A DNA stretch of 64,000 bases from positions 17,650,501 to 17,714,500 of the forward strand of contig NC_058496.1 in assembly GCF_020382885.2 (NCBI RefSeq), in the 5' to 3' direction. Shown in pieces: positions 24,301 to 35,600 of this stretch (positions are counted from its first letter, which is position 1; the number at the start of each line of letters is the position of its first letter). Under the pieces are notes generated by a model, which made no database searches, was not told the DNA's origin, and saw only the letters and a program-made list of their open reading frames with translations. Source of the stretch: Scatophagus argus (lineage: Eukaryota; Chordata; Actinopteri; Scatophagidae). The position numbers were made by a program, and so were the translations under genes.

Positions 24301-27300
24301 ACACCCTTGCTTCATGCAGTAAGATCAAAGGTCAGCCACATAAAGAACGAGTGGAATTTCTGAAATCAAAGGGCCTATGTTTTGGATGTTTGGTTCCTGG
24401 CCATCTCAGCAAATTCTGCAAACGAAAATTAGAGTGCAAAGAATGTACATTAAAGCACCCTGACATTCTGCATAAACTGAAGGATGAAAGTTCTGTTTCA
24501 TCAGAAAAGAAAGATGGTGCTCAAGGTAAAGTGTCGGGCATTGAAGTTCCCATCACACAAGAGTCCTGTGGCCTTACGGGGGCCGGAGAAGCTGAATGTG
24601 TGCTGTCAATAGTGCCGATAAAAATCAAGTCAAAGAACAGTGACAAGCATGTAGAAACATACGCCTTTTTGGATCCGGGAAGCACAGCAACGTTCTGCAC
24701 AGAAGACCTGCAAAGGAAATTGAACGTGAAAGGGAAACCGACAGGAATACTTCTTAGCACCATGGGCCAAGATAAAACAGGAGAACAAAGGCTCATGAAC
24801 AGCTTTGCAATATCAGACCTAGAAGTTTGTGGGCTGGAGGACACCATGTTCATTGAGTTACCCAAGGTGTTCACTCATAGCAACATACCTGTCCATGCTG
24901 GGAATATACCCAAGCAATCAGATATTCAGAAGTGGCCTTACCTTCATGAAGTGAGCTTGCCAGAGATAGACGCTGATGTAGGCCTACTTATTGGAGCTAA
25001 CTGTTCAAGAGCAATGGAGCCCTGGCGGATCATTAATGGTCAAGCTGGAGGTCCTTATGCAGTGAAGACAGCCATTGGCTGGGTTGTGAATGGACCTGTA
25101 AGGAAAGATCTGAATGACACAGAGAATGAACAGCCTCACTTTTCGGTAAACAGAATCTCTTTGGTGGAGATTGAAAAGCTACTGGTCCAACAGTACAATA
25201 CTGATTTTCCAGAGCGCAACTATGATGACAAGGAAGAAATGTCTCAGGAAGACAAACAATTTTTGAGGTCTGTGGAAAAGACGACAATTTTTGAGAACGG
25301 ACATTATAGCATTGGATTGCCACTCAGGAATGAGAAGCTCCAAATGCCTAATAACCGTTGTGTGGCAGAACAGCGCGTAGCATGTTTGCTCAGGAAGTTC
25401 AAGAGGAATCCTGAATTCTTTGAAGATTACAAGGGTTTCATGGAAACCATCATTGGAAAGGGCTACGCTGTTCAGGTTCCGACACACCAACAGAACAGAG
25501 ATGACAACAGGGTGTTCTATATTCCACATCATGGCGTCTACCACCCGAAGAAACGAAAGTTGCGGGTGGTGTTTGACTGCACATCCTCGTTTCAGGGTAG
25601 GTGCCTAAATAGTGAGCTACTTCAGGGGCCTGACCTGACCAACACGTTAGTTGGTGTCCTACTGAGATTTCGTGAGGAGACAGTAGCAGTAATGGCAGAC
25701 ATTGAGTCAATGTTCTATCAAGTTAAGGTGCCAGAACACGATGCAGACTTACTCCGTTTTCTTTGGTGGCCCAATGGCAGATTGGACGAGCCTGTAGAGG
25801 AATTCAGAATGACAGTGCACCTCTTTGGAGCCACTTCTTCTCCAAGTGTATCCTCATATGCACTGAAAAGAACAGCGGAGGATCACAGAGACGTTGCATC
25901 TCCAGACGCTGTTCAGACAGTCCTGCGCAATTTTTATGTAGACGATTGCTTGAGAAGTGTGGCGACAGACGATGATGCAGTGACCTTAGTCAGTGATCTT
26001 AGAGCTTTGTGCAACAGTGGAGGGTTCACCTTAACAAAGTGGATGAGCAATAGCAGAAAGGTGTTACTGTCAATCCCTGCAGAGCACAGAGCCAGTGAAG
26101 TGAAAGACCTGGATTTACGACACGACACTCTACCAGTGGAGAGGACACTTGGTGTACAGTGGGACACAGAAACTGATACTTTCACCTACAGCATGGGGCT
26201 GCAAGATAAACCAATAACCAGAAGAGGCATTTTATCAATTATCAATTCTATCTACGATCCTCTTGGCTTTCTGGCTCCAGTCATCTTGCCTGCTAAACTT
26301 TTGTTGAAAGATCTTTGTAAAGAGCAACTTGGTTGGGATGAGAATGTTGGTGGAAAGCATGCAGAAGAGTGGAAGAGATGGAGGGAAGATGTTGCTCACC
26401 TTTCCAACTTCCATGTGCGGAGATGTTTAAAACCCATCAAGTTTGGATGCACCACTGCAGCACAATTACATCATTTTTCGGATGCCTCAGAGTATGCATA
26501 CGGCACTGTGTCTTATCTACTGCTGGAGAATGAACACGGCAAGAAACACTGTGCTTTTCTGATGGGGAAGTCAAGAGTAGCTCCACTCAAACGAGTCACG
26601 ATCCCTAGACTTGAGTTGACCGCAGCAGTTGTCGCAGTGAAGGTCGACAAGATGTTGCATCAGGAACTTCAGGTTCCACTGCAGCAATCTGTCTTCTGGA
26701 CAGACAGCACCACAGTGCTTAGATACATCGACAGTGAAACTGCTCGTTTCAAAACATTTGTTGCGAACAGAATTTCCTTGATCCGAGAAGCAACCAAGCC
26801 ATCGCAATGGAAGTACATCAGAACAAAAGAAAACCCGGCAGATCAAGCCAGCAGGGGCCTGAAAGCAAAGAGCTTGGTTCAGGGAGGAACATGGATAAAT
26901 GGACCAGATTTTCTACCAAATGAAAATGATTGGCCCGAACAGCCTTTTGTATGGAAAGAAAGCCTTGACAATGACCCAGAAGTCAAGAACACAGTCGCTG
27001 TTAACACAGTGAAAGTTGAAGAAAGTATGGATCCAATGAACCAGCTGATCAGCTATTACTCAGATTGGAATAAGCTTAAACGATCAGTGGCATGGATTTT
27101 AAAGGTAAAAGATGTTCTGTGGAAATGGAAAGAGGAAAGTAAAGGGGTATTAACAACAATCAAGCAAGCCGAACAGGACCCCGAAAAGAAAAGATTAAAG
27201 ATAGAACAGCATATGAAGAAGTTTAAAGCTACGTCAGAAAAGAAATCACTTACGTTGGATGATCTGAACGCAGCTGAATCAGAAATAATACAGTTCAGTC

Positions 27301-29561
27301 AAAGACAGTATTTTGGAGAGGAAATCAAAGTCCTGCAGAAAGGTACTCAGCTCAATCGCAACAGTTCGCTGTTTAAACTAGATCCAGTTCTTCAAGATGG
27401 CACCCTTAGGGTCGGCGGAAGACTTAACAAATCTGCTATGCCAGAAAATGCTAAACACCCAGCAATCCTCTCTAAACATAGCAAAGTTGCCACCCTGATT
27501 TTGAGAGACATACATCAAAGAACAGGCCACTGTGGACGCAGTTATGTGTTGGCACAACTGAGATGCAGATATTGGATTCCACAAGCCAATTCTGCAATCA
27601 GGAAGATCATCAGTCAATGCACAGTGTGCCGTAGGATGACGGGAAAGGTTGGTGAGCAAAAGATGGCGAACCTACCTGAAGATCGCCTCCTCCCAGACCA
27701 ACCTCCTTTCACAAACACCGGCGTTGACTACTTTGGCCCGTTTGAGGTTAAACGGGGCCGGGGTACCGTTAAAAGATATGGGGTGATGTTCACTTGCCTC
27801 ACTCTTCGAGCTGTGCACATTGAAGTAGCTGACAGCCTCGACACGGACTCCTGCATTAACGCAATTCGCCGTTTTATATGTAGGAGAGGTCAAGTCACCA
27901 TCATGAGGTCTGACAATGGTACAAATTTTGTGGCAGCTGAAAGAGAGCTAAGGGAAACCATCCAACAGTTGGATAATGACAAGATTGAAAGAGCATTGCA
28001 ACCAAAGGGAATAAAGTGGATATTTAACAGCCCAGCTGCCTCCCACCAAGGCGGAGCTTGGGAAAGACAAATTCGCACTGCGCGAAGAATCCTTAATTCC
28101 CTACTGAAGGAGCAAGCAGTGAACGATGACTGTCTTCAAACAATAATGTGTGAAGTTGAAAGTATCATCAATGGCAGGCCACTCACTAGTGTCTCAGAGG
28201 ATGCAAACGACGTTGAGCCTTTAACTCCCAATCACTTACTGCTTTTGAAGTCTCAGCCACTCATGCCTCCAGGCATATTTTGTAAGGATGACACATACGC
28301 AAGAAGAAGATGGAAACAAGTCCAATATCTTGCAGATTTATTCTGGACTAGATGGACACGTGAATATCTTCCACTTCTTCAGGAGCGCCAGAAATGGCTG
28401 AAACCCAGAAGAAACTTCATGATGGGTGATGTTGTGCTATTAGTGGACAGTTCCTCTCCCCGCAACTCTTGGGTCATGGGGAGGATAGTTGAAACACTGC
28501 CAGACTCCAGTGGAACGGTGCGGAGAGTGAAACTGAAGACCAAGACCAGCACTCTGGAAAGGCCTGTGAATAAACTGTGCCTGTTGAAAGAAGCCACGTT
28601 AGAAGACTGACGAAGGGAGACAAGTTGATTCTTATGGACATTTGACATTTAAGTAGTTTGGCTCTTAAGGTTTTATGTTTGTAATTGCTTAGACCTGGAG
28701 CCTAATCAATTAGAGGCCGGGTAATGTAAGAGCCAATAAGAGTTAATTCATTTGTAATAACAAGTTAGTTAAAAAGGTTAAAATATAGTTAAGGTAATTT
28801 CATAAGAATTCATAATTATTGTGTTTTTTAAGATGCATAATTTAGTAACGTTTGAACTTTTATGTATTTTCGGCTTCCGACAATATTACGTCATTTGACA
28901 CTGCTTGCACGTAAGGTCAGATTGCAGCTAGAGACGTCGGAAGCAACACAGTTTTTTGACCGAGCTATATCGAGTCTAATGTTTGTGTATTTTTTGTGTT
29001 TTTAAGTAAACCTTCAAAAAGAAGATTCGGTTTCACTCGCGTTTTTCAATTACTGGTTGTTAGACTGGCAGCAAAAGTGGTACAAGAGGACTCGCACGAA
29101 ACGGAGTGCCACTACATAACCCTTTTAGGATAGTTCATACACTCTTGCTGAATTATTTGCTTGTGAGTTTGTTTGTTTTTTTTACCACAGGAAATTTATC
29201 ACAGTACATTTGGTAAAAAAAACTGGCCCCACAATGAACAAAGTTTGTAAGACTGAAACAGTGTATTCTTTTATCTTTTATTGTGGAAAATAAAACTAAT
29301 TACTAAGTGTAAAGGCTGCTGTGAATGTTCCCATTTTCCACTGTGGACACTGCATGCTCCTCCAAGGCATTTCTTTGTGGTGGGAAACAGCAGTGTGATT
29401 GTTAGTGTTTCCACTGACAGATGTTATCTGTGCTCTCTGTGTCCTCTGTGTACAGGAACCCTGAAACAGGGCGAACACACTTTTCCTTTCAAGTTCCTCA
29501 TACCAGGTAGGAGCGCGGAGTGATGGGATGAACACTTGTCACTGCACATTCTTTCCTATGG

Positions 29562-29605
<44 letters not shown>

Positions 29606-32600
29606 TTTGTCCTCGTATTTCACAGCCTGACAGACATGTCCTGGCATGTTCATATTTACCCTAATTCTCTTATGGTTCAGCAGTGAGGATGGAACTCTTC
29701 ACCGGGGCTTATGAGTGTTGTGTGAAACATTGCACTAGTTTCCAATTTTTGTTAGAAGGAGCTCAACTTGTCATTCCAAGATAGTATGTCAGATTTGACA
29801 ATTTTACATTAACAATTAAACCACTTTATTTTAAAACTGCACTAATCAATATTTTTATGTGTAATATGAAAGGGGCCCCTCATATTAGAGAATCAACAAA
29901 GAATTACTACCAACTCGGTTTTGGTTGCATGGTCTTTACTGTTTCACTCTTCTCACTCTCATTAGCAGCAGTACGCAGTTGTTTTTAGTGAAAAAGCTCA
30001 AATAAACAAACCACCACTTCCCAGCACCAAACAGCAGATAATCAAAGTTAGCGACTAGCTGGTGAAGAAAGTGGACTATTTTTTCCCCTATGCAGTTGGT
30101 GTAGACCAAATCAGAGCTAAAAAGAGACTGAATGTTGGACTTCGTCAACATGACTCTCAAAGAAAGAATGCTAATGCTAATGCAAATGTGTAAAGTGTTT
30201 GCTACACGGAGGGACGACAATAATTCACCCTTGAGTGAATTATTTTTTATGCAATCAACTTCAACAAATTTTCATAGTTTTGCCAATCATTCTTCACTCG
30301 CACCAGTAACAATGTTATTGAACTCAATATGTCAGTAGAATCCGGTGATACGATATGTAGCGTAGGAATATGATTCAGTATATTGCGATAGAGCAAATAT
30401 TGTTTCATAAGCCTGTGTTCTTTGTGTTTACACTAGTGGTTAGTGCTTAGCCTCGTCCTGTCTCAGTTGATGTTTTTGCATTGGTGTGGGAGAGTCAGAT
30501 GGCTGAAGATGTATTACAACATTGCTATCTAAGATAAGATAATGTAGTCTGTATTGTTGTGCTGTGCTATTGAAGTTTGTTGGGAGAATTGGGTATAATA
30601 TCACTGTGTATAACTTCAGCAAATTGTCTAGGAGTTTTTACATGGAAACTTGTCATCCTCTTGAAATGCTTTATGGCAGCACTTGGTGACAGTTTTACAG
30701 AATGGAGATTTAATATTTTAGAGATTCAGAATGAGAATGCTTAATTAATTCTGAATTAGAGCATTTGAATAATGTAGTTTCGGTCTCTTCGTGCGACTGA
30801 TTCTTCTCAAGATCTCCATTCCACTTCCACCACTATATCATATGACGTCAGCAGCTGTCACTTTGTTCCTCTTACTCCTGACAGTGAAATCTATGAGGGC
30901 ACTCCCTGATGACATCAGCAAATGTTTGATAGACTCTTAAACAACATACTGAGATCTTTGATTATGAAACATTACGTCCATTGATCTCACAATTGCTTTA
31001 AAAATCACCACAAAACTGATATATATATCATCCATAAGATAATGGAAAAAGTTATGTTGGATCATGACAAAACATCTTGTTGTCTTACTGCGATGACACA
31101 ATAGCTTCTGAATGCAATATCTCAGGAACATGTCAGGGGGGATTTCTTCACATTAGGCCCAAATGCCCACTTGGGCTCAAAATTGAACTCATGAGACTTT
31201 GGGGGGTCAAAGGTCACTGACCTCACAAGACATTTGGTCACATACTAAATTGTTTGTCCACCTTGAATGTATTGTGAATGTACAGACCTTCTTCAGAAAT
31301 GTCAGCATAACTCATACTGCAACATAGCTTCCATTTTTCCAAAAGCTACACTTAAATTTATGAAATCCCTTTACAGTCTTCACTAAATATGTTATAGGAG
31401 TCTGGACAGGCATGAATGTAAGCTGCAACTTGACCTGTGTGCAGAGCATACCTCCTTACGGCAGTAATTCTAGTTTAACTTGTTTTATTTTGTTAGGCAT
31501 TTTTTTTTAAAGAGTCATGACTCTTGTGCACCTTGTCCCTTGTTGCCGATGGGGTGACGTTCACTGACGTCACTTTGGTGCGTTAAGTAAGTGAATGATA
31601 GAGCGCAAGTGCAAGCCTTTTATTTGTTTATTTCTGTTTTCGCCATTTCGAATTGGCATCTACCCTTGCTTGGTTGCATGTGCATGCACACTCATTTATG
31701 TATAATTATGAAGGGCTCTCATGTGCAAAATAACACAGTCAGCCCTTATGTTTAGCCTTTATAAGGCCTTTGTTGCATTTTTCAAAGGTGAAGACTTCCA
31801 CACATGTAACAAGGAACTTTATGGAAACTCAAAAGCAGCCTAACCGGTCCTCTTACTGTTGTGAATCTAAATCTGTCATTTGAACCTGCAGTGCCTGCAG
31901 GTGTAAAAGGACACTGTATGGTATCTTGTTTACATGAAAAGACAGGGGAAAAAGTTACGGAATAAGAAAAATTTGGAATACGGTTTTCCGTTTTAGAGTG
32001 TAGTCATCTTACAAACATAAGATGACTATACTTTACTGACATACATTGTGAGCAGTAATTTCAACTATGATGTGTAAATTGTCTCCCATATATTTATTGC
32101 ACAATAATCCTGTCTGAAAATCTGGTAAAAAGATGAGATGGAAAAGGAAACAATAGCAAAATGGAAAAAGTGCAATAGCACTTTTATAACAACCCATTAG
32201 TACGTATTTGCTGTTGTGTGGTAACACTAATACGTATTTGGCTTCTTTCCCACAGCCTCTGCTCCGACATCTTTTGAAGGCAATTATGGTAGGATCATTT
32301 ACAGAGTGAGGGCTTTTATTGACACACCACGATTTGCCAAGGACTACAACACAGAGAAGGCTTTCTACCTGCTCAGCCTTCTAAACCTGAATGAACTGCA
32401 GGACATATGGGTGAGACATGATTAGATATGTGTGTGCATTCTTGATCCCTGACTGGCAGACCAATGCACAAGGCTGATGTTGGCCTTCAGAGTTCTAAAA
32501 CAGTGTTTCTTGTTCATTTAAACCTATAAACAGAAATATAAAATCAATTCTTTGTGGTTTTAGAAGCTGTTTTAAAACAGTTTACCCATCTGCACAGCAC

Positions 32601-35600
32601 TTCTGCGCAGTGTCTCTATCTCTGCTGAAGGTTGCACTTATTATGTTGATCAGCTTGTATTAACATGATATGATCTCCATAATGTTGGAGATTTCAACAC
32701 CTGGAATTGATGTGATGCAGCCTTTTTTGCACACCAAAGTACAGTTGCAACTGTGTTTGTTTGTTTGCCAAACTAATAAAAACACATGCTCCACATGAGA
32801 TATTAGAGTGATGTTACAAAGTGTGGACTCTTAACTCACAAATGATCTTGGGCCAAGTAGCTTGACACCAGCACTGCTGTTAACACACAGACATGAGACT
32901 GATATCTATCTTGCCTTGTCATCTAACTTGTAATTTAACTGGAAAGTAAAACAAATGTTAAAATGTTGAACTACAGTATATAGACAAAAGTATTGGGACA
33001 GAATTGAGAGAAAAGTTGGTCCCCACTTTGCAGCTCTGACACCCTCCATTCTTCTGGGAAGGCTTTACACAAGATTTGTGTGGAAGTGTTTTTGTGGGTG
33101 TTTCTTGTCAATTTTTTTTCCCATTTCGTGAAGTAGTGCAATAGTGAGATCAGCCACTGATGTTGGACGAAATGGCCTGGGTTGCAATCTCTGTTTCAGA
33201 TCATTCCAAAGGTGTTCAGTGGGGTTGAGGTCAGGGCTCTGTGTGGGCCAGTCAAGTTCTTCCACATCAAACTCATCCAACCATGTCTTTATGGACTTTG
33301 CTTTGTGCACTGGGACACAGTGATGCTGGAATAGAAACTCACCTTCCCCAAACTGTTGCCACAAAGTTTGAAGCATAACATTGTCCAAAATGTCTCGGTA
33401 TGCTGAAGCATTAAGTTTTCCCTTCACTGGAAGTAAGGTGCCAAGTCCAACCCCTGAAAAACTGCTCCATACCACACCTGAATTCAGTAATAAAGAGGTG
33501 TGCCCCCAATACTTTTGTCCATACAGTGTATTTCTTTAACACATGTCCTCAGTGTTTGCTTGATAAATCCATGATGTCATAACACTGCCCTTCTCCATGC
33601 AGGGAATCTGTTCATCTGCAGTGACCCAGCAGTTCACCTACATGCTTATGAAAACTGGCACAGTGGTCCTGAAAGCCCAAACCGACATGAAGGGTTACAC
33701 ACCAGGCCAGATCATCCAGGTGACGGCCAACATCCACAACCAGTCTGGGAAGTCCATAGGAAACATAGCAGCCAGCTTGATGCAGGTACACTTTTTACAG
33801 CTCCAGGATATGTCCAGCCTTACACACCATATTATGCTTTATACCTCCAGCTGCTTCAAGGCTTCTTCACGTCACTTTTTTTCCATTTATTTATTGTGTA
33901 TTGATGTTATGATTTCATTACTGTATTTTTGGCTCTTTATTTTTCTGGGTTTTTTTTTAATTTGCATTATTTTGCCTTTGTGAAATTGTTTTGTTTTTTT
34001 GTTTTTTTCTCCGTTGTGTGTGTAACATTTCATGTTAATATTTCAATAGACCAGAACACCAAACAAGGTAGCTAAAAGCTGCGTAGAGCTGCATATTTTG
34101 GTCCATATGGGCATGCGGCTAAATGCAGCAGATTATTCTATAAATTTAATCTTTCATCTTGTCAACATATCCCAGAGCAGTATAGTAGTCTGTTGCCTGC
34201 CTTAAAAACAGGTTGTGGTAGAAGGAGATATATATAATAGATAGCAACATACAAAGCAATGTAAATATGAGACTTTGACAGACAATACTTATTAGTAAGA
34301 TATGCTGATTGTTGGTTTGGGTCTTTGAATAGGAGTTGTGGGCATTAAGAAAAATGTAGGAATGTTTCTAGCCTTATTGTTTAATATAATAATGGTAACA
34401 CTGGTTTCTCCTCTCAGGGGAGAAGATGTCAATGTCACCAGCCAAAATGCCACATTCGATCTTAAAGGATATAATATTACTGATGTTATTACTTTGTCCT
34501 TTGTGAGGTTTTTTTTGGCTAAATTGATAACCCAGCAAAGAAACATTAAAGTTGTTGTTTTGGAAGTGCTTTTCTTTTCATTCCATTTCAAAATGTCTGT
34601 TGTTTGTTGTGGGGTGGTACCCTCCTGGTACCTCACCTGGTATAACATGTGCCCAGTGTACTAAGACTTTGTGCTTACACGATTCCAGCCTGGGGTCCTT
34701 TGCTGCTTATCTCTCCCTGTCTTTTTTCTGCCTCTCTTTGCCTCTACTGTCTAATAGAGGAAAAAAGGCCAAATCAATAATCGGTAAAAATGTAAAAAAG
34801 ATATACTCAGCAGTGTTTTCATATTACCAGTGGATCAGCATACTATGTATGTCTAATAGTTAAGTGTGTCAGTTTTCAGGTAAATCTTTTGACCCTCAAC
34901 TTTCCTGCTATCCTTGTTTATGAGTCTTCATGTCCACATGTGTTTCCAGAGAGTGACCTACGAGACAAAGAGGCCCACCCATGATGTCAGGACAATCGCA
35001 GAGGTGGAGGGTGGTATGGTGAAAGCTGGCAAGGAGGTGGAGTGGAAGGACCAGATTATTGTTCCTCCTCTTCCCCAGTCCTCCCTCACTGGCTGTGATC
35101 TTATAAAGATTGAATATTTTGTCAAAGTAAGATAAAGTTGTGTTCTGTTACACTTAGAAAGTGACCTTGTTGGTGTTGTGTTTTTGATTGTTACACGAAC
35201 AGTAGATCATTTAACATCTGTCATTATAGCCCCATTCATTCCCTCCTTTTGTAAATGTAATGAAATTTTGGATGGTGAAGCTAGCAATTTACAGATGTTG
35301 CAGATCACAAGCAGAGAAAAGGGCGTAAGTCTGACTTTATAATGGCATAATTGTCAAATCAGTACAATATTTGATTGATAATGTGATTATGAAAGTAATG
35401 TTACAGTTCTTTGGCACAATGTGAATTGTTTTCACATACAAAAAGTCATGGAGAATTAATTTTATTTATTAATCAATTCATGAATTTATGAGAAACTCAA
35501 TGAAACTGGTTGAATGTGAGTTTTTGTAGAGTTTTAGTAAAGTGTTGTCAGGACTTTCTGCTCTAATGCATTCTGTATTTTCCTTCCTTTATTAGTAATG

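Larger units (their letters stand above)
21715..29116 (+). mobile_element. Complete BEL/Pao LTR retrotransposon in arrdc1 intron 2
   Basis: A 7402-bp element bounded by two direct 392-bp LTRs (TG...CA ends) and flanked by the 5-bp duplication TAACC. Between the LTRs is one long uninterrupted gag-pol frame. Domain order gag, zinc knuckles, aspartic protease, RT, RNase H, integrase and the absence of an env-like ORF place it in BEL/Pao. The LTRs read identical over their whole length, so the insertion is very recent, and the element may be competent. It has the same orientation as arrdc1 and splits a 7.8-kb intron. I could not assign a primer binding site: the bases right after the 5' LTR (TAAAGTCAAA) do not start with TGG. 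A purine-rich stretch GAGGCCGGG just before the 3' LTR may be the polypurine tract. Confidence 0.95.

Noticed and set aside
24521-25710. Minus-strand open frames inside the BEL element
   Set aside because: They lie opposite the continuous gag-pol frame and have no recognisable protein content.
21715-29116. An endogenous retrovirus rather than a BEL element
   Set aside because: No env-like frame, 5-bp duplication, and Pao-type gag and integrase domains fit BEL/Pao.
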